From: UBA7477 sp045602925
Lineage (GTDB): Bacteria > Bacillota > Clostridia > Oscillospirales > Ruminococcaceae
Assembly (NCBI GenBank): GCA_045602925.1
Contig: JAZSCN010000011.1
Coordinates: 1 to 33,075, forward strand
Reading direction: 5' to 3'
DNA length: 33,075 nt
Shown here piece after piece: positions 7,862 through 15,225 of this stretch. Below the pieces are notes generated by a model. The model saw nothing but the letters and a program-made list of their open reading frames with translations. It searched no databases and was not told the origin of the DNA. Every line of letters begins with the position of its first letter. Position 1 is the stretch's first letter. The position numbers were made by a program, and so were the translations under genes.

Positions 7862-8212
7862 TTACGAATGCATAGAATCAATGTAAACATTGACCTTAGA
7901 AACCTCAATGCCTGCTTCTTCTTCAACCGTAAAGCGAACCTTGTTTATAATGCTATCAACGATTGCGGTAATGTTTATGCCGTAAGAAACAGTAATATGC
8001 AAATCGACAATAAGTGTATTATTGCTCTGACGAATAATAACACCGTTGTCAATTGCGTCTTCGCAGCCGAAAAGCGAACGGATACTCTGAACAGGGCCGT
8101 AGGAATTCATTCCGGCAACACCAAAGCAGCTTGCTACGGTTGTCGCAATAAGCTTTTTAAGATAGTTTGAAGAAAGCTCGATGCGTCCAATGTGATTGTT
8201 AACTTTTATCAT
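7862..8212 (-). CDS. Asp23/Gls24 family envelope stress protein (YloU-like)
   Basis: 116 residues from the ATG at 8212, which has AAGGAGTG about nine bases upstream; the open frame extends further but crosses the promoter. It fits the Asp23/Gls24 family: the N-terminal strand NNHIGRIELSSNYLKKLIA, then VASCFGVAGM, and the C-terminal VDLHITVSYGINI...VNVYID. Members form membrane-associated filaments or act in envelope stress; the YloU subgroup is nearly always next to fakA, as here, and probably works with it. Transcribed from the strong extended -10 promoter at 8256-8284 as a two-gene operon. Confidence 0.9.
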   Translation of the reverse strand: MIKVNNHIGRIELSSNYLKKLIATTVASCFGVAGMNSYGPVQSIRSLFGCEDAIDNGVIIRQSNNTLIVDLHITVSYGINITAIVDSIINKVRFTVEEEAGIEVSKVNVYIDSMHS

Positions 8213-8255
8213 ACACAATTCACTCCTTGTATTTTCGTCATTATATAGCGAATAT

Positions 8256-8284
8256 ATTATACCACACAGCCGAGCTTTTTGCAA
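8256..8284 (-). promoter_or_regulatory. sigma-A promoter of the Asp23-fakA operon
   Basis: TTGCAA (8284-8279), 17 bp, TATAAT (8261-8256) on the minus strand, with an extended -10 TG one base before the hexamer. Confidence 0.88.
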
Positions 8285-8356
8285 GCGTGATTAACTATTT
8301 TTGTGACTATTGACATATAACACCCATATTATCAAACCCAGCTTAACTATTTATTC

Positions 8357-9505
8357 TTATAAATCAGAATGAATATTTATATCAATAGTAATAGGCGTGT
8401 CTGCAATAATTCTATCATAAAGCTTTTCTGTAAAGGGATATTGCGAGCGACAAAGCTTCTCAAGTCGCATAAAATCGCAGTTTTGTGCCTCTCGCAGCGC
8501 AGAAAGAGTGTCATAGCAAAGTGCCCCTATAAGCTCTTCGGATTTTTGTGAAGCCTCCTTGTAATCCACGTCTGTTTGAGAGGATTCTATAATTCTCATA
8601 GATATCTCAAGATTTAGAGTAAGGCTGTAGTCATCCTCTTTTATGCGTCTTAAAGTTAGCTCGTGGCCTGTCAGCGTCAGGGACACAGCGTACCTAGCGT
8701 CTTTGGTTTCTATGACTTTTTTAACCGAATCAATGCTACCTTCAAGCCAGCAAAGTCCCTCTGTCATCTGCTCGTCTGCCGTTAAAATAATATGCCCGTC
8801 GCGAATCAGCCTTACACCCTTGAAAATAAGCTTTGGCTCCTCCTGCACCTTGCCTGAAGAACCGGAATCGTCAGAGCCTTGCTTCGAGTCTTGGCTCTTG
8901 TCTTTCTTAGCCGAAATTATCGGTAGTGGCAGTACACTCTTGTCAATAATCGAATTTGCCACAGAAAGAAGGTCGCTTTCCAGCGCAGCCCCACTCTTAT
9001 AAGCACCCTCAATAATAGACTGTATAGCGACAGCCGTTTCAACATCGTTTAAAAGCTGAAGCTCCATAATCTCCCTCGCAGTATTTTCAGCTGACAGAAC
9101 CGACGTGCCAAGGTATGTCTGCTCATCAGCAATAAAAGCACCTAAAGTGTCACTTAAAGGGTAAGATAGAAGCTCACTGCCGATAACTATATATTTAGTG
9201 TGACCGGTGTTTACCTGCCTGCCCAGATATAGCTCGATTTTGTCTATAGCCTCGCCAATCGTGTCAGCCTCAGCATAGGTGATAGCCGTGTTTGGCTTGC
9301 TCGGGTCAATAGGACTTGCCGAGCCCGAGCCCATCGACTGAAAAACCTGTACAGTAACCCTGTAACGTGCACTTTCGCCCTTGTCAATACCTAGTGCAGA
9401 AATTATCGCCTGGTTTTCAAGCCTTACTACACTAGAGCAGGAGGATAGGAATATACAGCATATCATCGCCATAAGAGATATAAAAATTGCCGTTAGCCGC
9501 CTCAT
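8357..9505 (-). CDS. spore germination lipoprotein, Ger(x)C family
   Basis: C subunit of a germinant receptor, a lipoprotein on the outer face of the spore inner membrane needed for receptor function. 382 residues, family-typical. A type II signal peptide ends in the lipobox LSSC (Cys23). The mature protein begins with VVRLENQAIISALGIDKG, the conserved opening of GerC proteins, and has the expected VDYKEASQKSEELI C-terminal region. A low-complexity stretch KKDKSQDSKQGSDDSGSSGK (about 200-219) is a linker. Its ATG overlaps the gerB-type stop by 4 bp, so translation is coupled. It is the last gene of the operon; no clear terminator follows. Confidence 0.93.
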   Translation of the reverse strand: MRRLTAIFISLMAMICCIFLSSCSSVVRLENQAIISALGIDKGESARYRVTVQVFQSMGSGSASPIDPSKPNTAITYAEADTIGEAIDKIELYLGRQVNTGHTKYIVIGSELLSYPLSDTLGAFIADEQTYLGTSVLSAENTAREIMELQLLNDVETAVAIQSIIEGAYKSGAALESDLLSVANSIIDKSVLPLPIISAKKDKSQDSKQGSDDSGSSGKVQEEPKLIFKGVRLIRDGHIILTADEQMTEGLCWLEGSIDSVKKVIETKDARYAVSLTLTGHELTLRRIKEDDYSLTLNLEISMRIIESSQTDVDYKEASQKSEELIGALCYDTLSALREAQNCDFMRLEKLCRSQYPFTEKLYDRIIADTPITIDINIHSDL

Positions 9506-10551
9506 TTTGTAGCCTCCTTGTGCAGTAAAAGTATAAGTGGTATAACGCCGACGAGGATAACAATAAAGCTTCCTTCAACTAAAAACCGATTAACATAATT
9601 CCATAGGTCATGCCAAAGAAGTAACGCAGATACCGTGAATATCGAGAACGCAGAAATATAGCAAAGCCTGTGCCTTTGGCTTTTGGGTAAAGCGTAGCTT
9701 GTTATTACCGATACAGCCCATATAAGAGCCGATAGATGGCATACCCCCGTCATTGTCCAGACAATAAGAAAAACAGAGTCAAACCTCGCTATTATGGATG
9801 TGTCGGAGTATGAGCTTAGGTGAAAAAACGGTAGCTGTGCCGTGGTAGCGTATGAGCCGAGAATAGCAGTGTATAAATATATAATTAGCGCAACACCGAT
9901 ATACTTGAGCGACACAAAGGATATAAGCGTAGTAGCCTTCTTGCTCTGTAAGTTCGGTAGCAAGAAGCAAGCCAGAACAAGCGATGTGCCCCTGCCGAGA
10001 AACTGCATAGCCGAGCGTAAAATCCGTGTAAGAGTGCCGTCTGAGTAAAGCGTAAGATTTGTGCTGTCCAGCTCTCCGTGACTTCCAAGTATTACAATCG
10101 AGAGCATCAGAATAAATAAAAACAGCACAATTACCCCGGTCCTTGCAAGTGGCTTTATCCCAAGCGTTGCAATGTATCCGCAAGCTATCGCCATAGAAAG
10201 TATAACAGCAATTTTAAAGCTGAATACAGGGAACGCAAAGCCTACAAAGTGCGAGAAGTCGCATAGTACCTTGACTGCCGATAACGAAAAGAAAAGCCCG
10301 TAAGCTGTGCCCACAAGAACCCCCAAAGGCCTAGATATGCAGTAGGCGACAGTTATAATGTTTTTGTCAGGATAACGCCTTATTAGAATAAGTGGCGGAA
10401 TAATCAGCAAAAGCTGTACGATTGTAGCAATAAGCCCTCCGAAAATCGTTATAAGAGGGTTTTCGTTGCCTACAGGCGTGTAGGTCATAGTAACAAACAG
10501 CCTGCTTAAAATCATCAGAGAAATAAATTGTGCCGCAGTAATTTTCTTCAT
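9502..10551 (-). CDS. spore germination permease, GerB (GerAB/GerKB) family
   Basis: B subunit of a germinant receptor: a polytopic membrane protein of the amino acid-polyamine-organocation superfamily that binds the germinant. 349 residues with about ten hydrophobic segments, the usual topology. It begins MKKITAAQFISLMILSRLF, typical of the family's first helix. The ATG has GGAGG about 14 bases upstream and AGG closer. It sits 16 bp after the GerA-type gene and overlaps the GerC-type gene, completing an A-B-C operon. The germinant cannot be deduced from sequence. Confidence 0.92.
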   Translation of the reverse strand: MKKITAAQFISLMILSRLFVTMTYTPVGNENPLITIFGGLIATIVQLLLIIPPLILIRRYPDKNIITVAYCISRPLGVLVGTAYGLFFSLSAVKVLCDFSHFVGFAFPVFSFKIAVILSMAIACGYIATLGIKPLARTGVIVLFLFILMLSIVILGSHGELDSTNLTLYSDGTLTRILRSAMQFLGRGTSLVLACFLLPNLQSKKATTLISFVSLKYIGVALIIYLYTAILGSYATTAQLPFFHLSSYSDTSIIARFDSVFLIVWTMTGVCHLSALIWAVSVITSYALPKSQRHRLCYISAFSIFTVSALLLWHDLWNYVNRFLVEGSFIVILVGVIPLILLLHKEATK

Positions 10552-10567
10552 AACCGTAGCCTGCCTC

Positions 10568-12019
10568 CTAAGACTTGTCGCCTGCCTTGTTTTTAAAGCT
10601 ACCCCTTATAGCAAGCTTTTTTACCCCACTTTTTGAGAATGGCGAAATCGGCGCAGAGTAGGGAACCCCCATGTCGTTCGATGCACAAATATTTGCAATA
10701 ACAACAGCCGATATAAGACTTATCCCGTATAAACCGGATATTCCCCCTGCAATTATCATAATAAGCCTCAGTACAGAAGCCTGCTGATTGAGAGTCGGTA
10801 TAACAAAAGAAGCCGTCGCCGTAAGACCGATTATAATAAGAATAGGCGCAGAAATAAGCCCACTGCTCACAGCCGCGTCACCTATTATCAGCCCACCAAC
10901 TATAGATACAGCCCCACCGATATTCTTTGGCATGCGTATCCCTGCCTCTCGCAGTATCTCGTACATAAGTGTTATAATTACAATGTCAAACATAAGTGGA
11001 TAAGGCGTCGCCTGTTCTGATACAACAAGACTTATGAGTAGCTTGTAGGTGAAAGTCTCTGAGTGAAATGTCGCCAACGCCACATATATCCCCGGTAGCA
11101 TTACCGAAAGAAAGAATGCAAGATATTTTATAACCCTGATGTAGAAAACATAAAACGGCCTGTTTGCATAGTCGTCCATGGTCGTAAAGTTGTCAACAAA
11201 AAACGACGGAATAAGCAGCGCAAAGGGCGTGCCGTCTATGATTATTCCAACTCTGCCTTCGCAAAGCCAGCGGCAGAACGAGTCCGGCCTGTCAGTCGAT
11301 TGAACATCGGTGAAGAAGCTTCTCGAAGATTTTACCAAAAACGGCGTGACGTATCCACTTGTCAGTATAGCGTCAAGCTTTATTCCCTCAAGCCTGCGCC
11401 TAGCTGAAGCTACAAGCTCAGGAGAAGCCTTGTCTACCATATACGCTATGCAAATTTCCGTGTTGCTCTGTTCACCTGCATTTATAAGTTCAAAGCGTAG
11501 TGAGGGAGTCTTGAGCCTTCTCCTTACAAGAGAAATATTCGTCCTTACCTGCTCAATAAAGCCGTCACGTCCACCCAGTATGTTTATCTCGCTGGTAGGC
11601 TCCATTACTGTTCGCTTGTCATATCCCTGAATACCATAAACCTGCCCCGAAGCAATACCGTCAACAAGTACGAGCGCAAAGCCCGAAAAAAGCCTTACCA
11701 TCACCTCGCCATAGGTGTATACCGTCGCCCTCTCGGTTGATAGCAAGCTCTCAGTTGTCAGATACCTGTATATGTCATTGGGAGTTGAGCCTTTGGGTAA
11801 GCTAAGCTCGCAAAGTGGCCTGAATAAAAGTTCAGCCATAGAGCTTGTCGATACCATGTTTTCTATAGAAATAACAGCGCATCTGTGCCCCGATACCAAA
11901 ACCTCCATAATGTTAAGGTCCATAGTGTTTCCCGTAATGCTCCTTAGGTGCGAAAGTGCTGTATCAAGGCTTTTTGCGATTTTTATCTCCTCATAATTAT
12001 CATAGGTCGGCGTAAGCAT
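10568..12019 (-). CDS. spore germination protein, GerA (GerAA/GerKA) family
   Basis: A subunit of a germinant receptor. Recent structural work on the family indicates that A subunits oligomerise into a membrane ion channel gated by the B subunit. 483 residues: a soluble N-terminal domain (about 1-240; KSLDTALSHLRSITGN and YGIQGYDKRTVMEPTSE, matching the family's conserved RxVxEP motif), then four to six transmembrane helices from about 290 to 445 (FLSVMLPGIYVAL; GGLIIGDAAVSSGLISAPI). The ATG has GAAGGTG upstream. First gene of the operon; I could not assign a sigma-G or sigma-F promoter in the 99 bp to the divergent DUF421 gene. Confidence 0.95.
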   Translation of the reverse strand: MLTPTYDNYEEIKIAKSLDTALSHLRSITGNTMDLNIMEVLVSGHRCAVISIENMVSTSSMAELLFRPLCELSLPKGSTPNDIYRYLTTESLLSTERATVYTYGEVMVRLFSGFALVLVDGIASGQVYGIQGYDKRTVMEPTSEINILGGRDGFIEQVRTNISLVRRRLKTPSLRFELINAGEQSNTEICIAYMVDKASPELVASARRRLEGIKLDAILTSGYVTPFLVKSSRSFFTDVQSTDRPDSFCRWLCEGRVGIIIDGTPFALLIPSFFVDNFTTMDDYANRPFYVFYIRVIKYLAFFLSVMLPGIYVALATFHSETFTYKLLISLVVSEQATPYPLMFDIVIITLMYEILREAGIRMPKNIGGAVSIVGGLIIGDAAVSSGLISAPILIIIGLTATASFVIPTLNQQASVLRLIMIIAGGISGLYGISLISAVVIANICASNDMGVPYSAPISPFSKSGVKKLAIRGSFKNKAGDKS

Positions 12020-12118
12020 GTTTTCACCTTCTCATTAAGTTTTGTTTTTCTTTAGCGTATTATTTGCATAAGCTCTGTCAAAAATACAGACAAAGAAAAA
12101 AGAAAAGAGGCGAGAAGC

Positions 12119-12790
12119 TTGACAGTGGTTTTTATAAGAACAGTGATGCTCTACGCCGTAATAATTTTTGCCGTAAGACTTATGGGCAAGAGACAACTCG
12201 GCGAACTGCAACCGTCAGAATTCGTCGTTACAATTTTAATCTCTAATATCGCAACTCTCCCTATAGAAGAAACTGCTACCCCAATGCTCCTGGGTGTCGT
12301 GCCGATACTCACAATCGTCTGCCTCGAGGTTATAATTTCTGCCATAACTATGAAGTCAAGAAGGCTAAGACGTATAGTGTCAGGCAGCCCGAAGATTATA
12401 GTCTCAAACGGAATTATCGACCAGAAGCAGCTAAAGAGCCTGCGCTTTACAGCCGATGACGTTATGGAGTCTCTTCGTTCGCAGGGGGTCTTTGATATAA
12501 GCGAGGTGCAGCTTGCCGTTATCGAAACTACCGGCGTAATAAGCGTGTATCGCAAGCCAACTCTACAGCCCCTGTCACACGATAATATAGGCTCTGTCCC
12601 GAAGAACGAAAATCCCCCGCAGGTCGTCGTCGATGATGGCGATGTCGTGGTAAAATCGCTCGAATTCTTAGGACTTAGCGAGAGCTGGCTTTACGATGTC
12701 TTGCAAAGAGAAAATAAGCGAGCGAGCGATATTTTCCTTATGACTGCAAGCGAGAAGGGTAGCTATAAAATTATAGATAAGGAGAATTAA
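12119..12790 (+). CDS. DUF421 (YetF-type) membrane protein
   Basis: 223 residues from a TTG at 12119 with GAGG about eight bases upstream. Three N-terminal transmembrane helices (about 5-25, 38-55, 60-78) precede the soluble DUF421 domain, with the family hallmark GKRQLGELQPSEFVVTILI and later GVFDISEVQLAVIETTG. DUF421 members include YetF and the 2Duf protein of Bacillus, which alter spore inner-membrane properties and wet-heat resistance. It is followed two bases later by the DUF4363 gene, a common pairing, and is divergent from the ger operon. A spore-membrane role is inference. Confidence 0.88.
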   Translation: MTVVFIRTVMLYAVIIFAVRLMGKRQLGELQPSEFVVTILISNIATLPIEETATPMLLGVVPILTIVCLEVIISAITMKSRRLRRIVSGSPKIIVSNGIIDQKQLKSLRFTADDVMESLRSQGVFDISEVQLAVIETTGVISVYRKPTLQPLSHDNIGSVPKNENPPQVVVDDGDVVVKSLEFLGLSESWLYDVLQRENKRASDIFLMTASEKGSYKIIDKEN

Positions 12791-12792
12791 TA

Positions 12793-13173
12793 TTGAAAAG
12801 AGTCTGGCTTTGTGTTGGAATACTCAGTATCATTGTTTTTTTATCAGTAAGCTGGCTTGCCTGCCTTATGGACAGAACAAAAGAAATGTCAAAGCTTTTG
12901 GATAATTGCCTCGAGCTTTCAAGAAACGGCAGTGATAAAACAGCCGACGCGATAGAGGAGATTTCGGATTATTGGGAAAGCTTTTATAGAACGGCATCAC
13001 TCTTTGAAAACTCTATTTCTCTTAATAATATCAGCGATAGCGTCGCAAGACTTATGCCACTGTACGAAAACGGAAGCGACGAGCTGTACGCTGAGTGCGA
13101 GGTTATAAGAGCCTCCTGCGATAGAATTTTTATGAGCAATATGCCGTTTGTCATAGGCTTTAAAGCCGATTGA
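12793..13173 (+). CDS. DUF4363 family protein, partner of the DUF421 gene
   Basis: 126 residues from a TTG at 12793 with AAGGAG eight bases upstream. One N-terminal transmembrane helix (about 5-26) is followed by a helical soluble domain, probably extracytoplasmic (LDNCLELSRNGSDKTADAIE; WESFYRTASLFENSIS). The family is usually found directly after DUF421 genes, as here, but its function is not established. The stop codon overlaps the -35 hexamer of the next promoter. Confidence 0.78.
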   Translation: MKRVWLCVGILSIIVFLSVSWLACLMDRTKEMSKLLDNCLELSRNGSDKTADAIEEISDYWESFYRTASLFENSISLNNISDSVARLMPLYENGSDELYAECEVIRASCDRIFMSNMPFVIGFKAD

Positions 13174-13198
13174 CGAAAGCGACTAAAGGTGGTATAAT
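13170..13198 (+). promoter_or_regulatory. sigma-A promoter for the TIM-barrel gene
   Basis: TTGACG (13170-13175), 17 bp, TATAAT (13193-13198) with an extended -10 TG. The -35 hexamer contains the stop codon of the DUF4363 gene. It gives the next gene its own transcript. Confidence 0.8.
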
Positions 13199-13235
13199 TG
13201 ACTTAGGCAGTATAGCCTCGAAAGGAAGTCAACAT

Positions 13236-14027
13236 ATGAGTTACCGAGTCGGAATATCTACAGCCACTCTTTACCCAATGCTTACAGAGCAAGCCCTGCT
13301 CAGCCTCTGCAAGAGGAGAGTCGAGTGCGTCGAAATATTTATAAATACAGAGTGCGAGCTCGAAAGAACATACCTCAAGGAGCTTAAGAGTATGCTCAAG
13401 GAGTATAACGTTTCAGTCAGAGCTATCCACCCGTTTACATGCGAGCTTGAATCAATGATGCTCTTTACCCATTATCCAAGAAGATTTGAGGATGGAGTAA
13501 AATACTATAAGCGCTTTTTCGATGCCGCACAGTACCTCGAAGCCGAGCTTTTTGTCCTCCACGGGAACAATCGGCATAATAAAATCCCCGATGAAGTCTA
13601 CTTTGAACGTTTCGAAAGACTATCGCAGGAGGCAGAAAGCTTTTCTGTAAAGCTGGTTCAGGAAAACGTCGCCAGATGTATGAGTGGTAAGCTCGAGTTC
13701 TTGAAGAAAATGAAGGACAGCCTGGGTAGTAGAGCAAGCTTTGTCCTCGATACCAAGCAGACCGTGCGAGCAGGCGAAAAGCCAATAGATTTCGTGAATG
13801 AACTGGGTGATAGTATATGCCATGTTCATATCAGCGACCACGACTGCAATAGCGATTGTAAACTCGTCGGAACAGGCGAGCTCGATTACAAGAGCTTTAT
13901 GAATACCCTTACATCAAAGGGATTTGACGGCTCAGTCGTTATAGAACTTTATCATAACGGCTATAAAAGTCTCTCAGAGCTCTTTGAAAACTATGACTAC
14001 ATAAAATCTATACGAGATAATATCTAA
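13236..14027 (+). CDS. sugar phosphate isomerase/epimerase-like TIM-barrel protein
   Basis: 263 residues of the AP-endonuclease family 2 / xylose-isomerase-like TIM barrel. I start it at the ATG at 13236 because AAAGGAAG lies just upstream and a promoter at 13170-13198 precedes it; the longer frame would begin inside that promoter. Barrel strands carry candidate metal ligands: ELFVLHGNN, KLVQENVAR (Glu), SFVLDTKQ (Asp), HVHISDHD (His and Asp) and VVIELYHNG (Glu), the standard ligand set of the family. Substrate unknown; members act on inositol or ketose sugars, and one branch repairs DNA. A terminator follows at 14034. Confidence 0.87.
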   Translation: MSYRVGISTATLYPMLTEQALLSLCKRRVECVEIFINTECELERTYLKELKSMLKEYNVSVRAIHPFTCELESMMLFTHYPRRFEDGVKYYKRFFDAAQYLEAELFVLHGNNRHNKIPDEVYFERFERLSQEAESFSVKLVQENVARCMSGKLEFLKKMKDSLGSRASFVLDTKQTVRAGEKPIDFVNELGDSICHVHISDHDCNSDCKLVGTGELDYKSFMNTLTSKGFDGSVVIELYHNGYKSLSELFENYDYIKSIRDNI

Positions 14028-14033
14028 AATATT

Positions 14034-14060
14034 GTGGTGTGAAGCTCAACCTCGCACCAC
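14034..14060 (+). terminator. terminator of the TIM-barrel gene
   Basis: GTGGTGTGA (14034-14042) pairs with TCGCACCAC (14052-14060) with one G-U pair, followed by TTTTGTTTTG. It lies 7 bp after the stop. Confidence 0.85.
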
Positions 14061-14121
14061 TTTTGTTTTGCCAAAAATCATCATTTGTCGAAAAATGTCG
14101 AATTTTTTAAAGATGTGCAAA

Positions 14122-14140
14122 CCACAATATATGGTATGAT
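14122..14140 (+). promoter_or_regulatory. NrdR-box-like site over a candidate promoter of the DUF6514-like gene
   Basis: CCACAATATATGGTAT (14122-14137) matches 13 of 16 positions of the NrdR box as I recall it (ACACWATATATWGTGT). It overlaps a -10-like TATGAT (14135-14140) and is nearly identical to the segment over the nrdR promoter 412 bp downstream; the spacer to TGCAA is three bases shorter here, so the -35 is poor. Confidence 0.55.
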
Positions 14141-14191
14141 ATCCGTCGGGGATTTACAAGATGCATACAAAAGCCTCGTGCTGATGGCAAG

Positions 14192-14506
14192 ATGGGGATG
14201 TGTGTTTTGCTTAGGGCTCACAGCGGTGAAGTTAAAGTCAGAGCGAAATCTCTGGCAGGGGGCAGACTCAAGTATGAGCTGTTTTATGAGGAGTGTGAGG
14301 AGAATAAGAGCTTTAAGAGCTATGGCGTGAGAATTAGCTGTAGCCTTTTTGAAGAATATGACGAGGAAGTAGTGCGAGATTTAACAGTGAATGAGCAGTA
14401 CGCAACAGAGTTTTTCGAAAGACTCGTAAAGTGCTTTGTTACACCCGTTACGCTCTGCTGTATCGCAGAGGATTATTTAGCAGAAAAATACGGAAAAATA
14501 TACTAA
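14192..14506 (+). CDS. small DUF6514-like protein
   Basis: 104 residues from the ATG at 14192 (a second ATG at 14198 is equally possible; neither has a strong ribosome site). It fits the small clostridial DUF6514 family: a strand-rich part KYELFYEECEE, YGVRISCSLFEE, a helix EQYATEFFERLVKC, and the conserved ending VTPVTLCCIAEDYLAEK. The family's function is unknown to me. It lies between the TIM-barrel terminator and nrdR, and an NrdR-box-like promoter precedes it, which suggests a link to the NrdR regulon. The overlapping frame at 14085-14330 is less protein-like. Confidence 0.65.
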   Translation: MGMCVLLRAHSGEVKVRAKSLAGGRLKYELFYEECEENKSFKSYGVRISCSLFEEYDEEVVRDLTVNEQYATEFFERLVKCFVTPVTLCCIAEDYLAEKYGKIY

Positions 14507-14523
14507 AAACTTTAAAATTTTAC

Positions 14524-14552
14524 TTGCAATTAGCCACAATATATGCTACAAT
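14524..14552 (+). promoter_or_regulatory. nrdR promoter
   Basis: TTGCAA (14524-14529), 17 bp, TACAAT (14547-14552), with an extended -10 TG. An NrdR-box-like sequence overlaps the spacer and the -10. Confidence 0.85.
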
Positions 14553-14590
14553 ATAGGTTAGATAGATAAAGTACACGTCATATATTGTGT
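14534..14590 (+). promoter_or_regulatory. tandem NrdR-box-like sites before nrdR
   Basis: Site one, CCACAATATATGCTAC (14534-14549), matches 11 of 16 positions of the recalled consensus ACACWATATATWGTGT and overlaps the -10. Site two, ACGTCATATATTGTGT (14575-14590), matches 13 of 16 and has a perfect right half. Their starts are 41 bp apart, about four helical turns; NrdR boxes usually occur as helically phased pairs. This points to autorepression by NrdR. Confidence 0.65.
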
Positions 14591-14614
14591 CTTAAAAGTG
14601 AGGAGTGTAAGAAA

Positions 14615-15067
14615 ATGAAATGTCCTTTCTGCAATTGTATCGATACCAAGGTAATTGACTCTAGACCAAGCGATGAAAAAAAGCGCCGCCGCAGAGAGTG
14701 TCCATCCTGCGGAAAGAGATTTACTACCTATGAGGTTATAGAAAAGCCTATCCTTATGGTGTATAAAAAAGACGGTAGCTTTGAGCCGTTCGATAAGGAA
14801 AAGCTCATAAAAGGTGTCCAGACAGCAATAAAGAAGCGCCCGGTCAGCCTCGAAGAAATGAACGCCCTCGTTGACGATATCGAGAATACCTACGCTAACG
14901 CTATGCAAACCGAAACCACTACTGCCGAAATCGGCGATAGAGTGCTCAGCGGGCTTAAAAAGCTCGACCACGTAGCGTATGTCAGATTCGCATCAGTTTA
15001 TAAGGACTTCAGCGACGTTGAAAGCTTCATTAGTATCATCTCTGAGCTCGGTAGCGATAAGAAGTAA
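14615..15067 (+). CDS. nrdR: transcriptional repressor NrdR
   Basis: ATP/dATP-sensing repressor of ribonucleotide reductase genes. 150 residues, family length. The N-terminal zinc ribbon has Cys3-x2-Cys6 and Cys29-x2-Cys32 with the DNA-contacting RRRREC segment, followed by the ATP-cone domain (about 46-136) with MVYKKDGSFEPFDKEKL and the family signature VAYVRFASVYKDF. I start it at the ATG at 14615 with GAGGAG about nine bases upstream. The promoter carries two NrdR-box-like sites, so it probably represses itself. No nrd reductase gene is in the window. Confidence 0.97.
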   Translation: MKCPFCNCIDTKVIDSRPSDEKKRRRRECPSCGKRFTTYEVIEKPILMVYKKDGSFEPFDKEKLIKGVQTAIKKRPVSLEEMNALVDDIENTYANAMQTETTTAEIGDRVLSGLKKLDHVAYVRFASVYKDFSDVESFISIISELGSDKK

Positions 15068-15093
15068 CACTAATTCAAATAATACGTATATTT

Positions 15094-15124
15094 ACAGCCC
15101 TTGCTCTTTGTGAGTGAGGGCTGT
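15094..15124 (+). terminator. terminator of nrdR
   Basis: ACAGCCCT pairs with AGGGCTGT and the stem extends inward with wobble pairs to a TTTGT loop; GTTTTTTAT follows. 26 bp past the nrdR stop. Confidence 0.9.
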
Positions 15125-15144
15125 GTTTTTTATGTAGTTTGTAC

Positions 15145-15173
15145 TTGACTTTTTGTGTAAAAAAAATTATAAT
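15145..15173 (+). promoter_or_regulatory. secDF promoter
   Basis: TTGACT (15145-15150), 17 bp, TATAAT (15168-15173). The start codon lies about 45 bp downstream of the expected transcription start. Confidence 0.88.
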
Positions 15174-15225
15174 AGAAAAGTAAGTGCACAGATGTGCAAA
15201 ATAGATTTTTTAGGAGGAACTTCAG

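Noticed and set aside
12020..12118. Forespore (sigma-F/G) promoter for the ger operon
   Set aside because: No hexamer pair with acceptable match and spacing could be found on either strand by eye.
14085..14330. 81-codon plus-strand frame overlapping the DUF6514-like gene
   Set aside because: The overlapping frame from 14192 matches a known family pattern; this one does not and crosses the candidate promoter.
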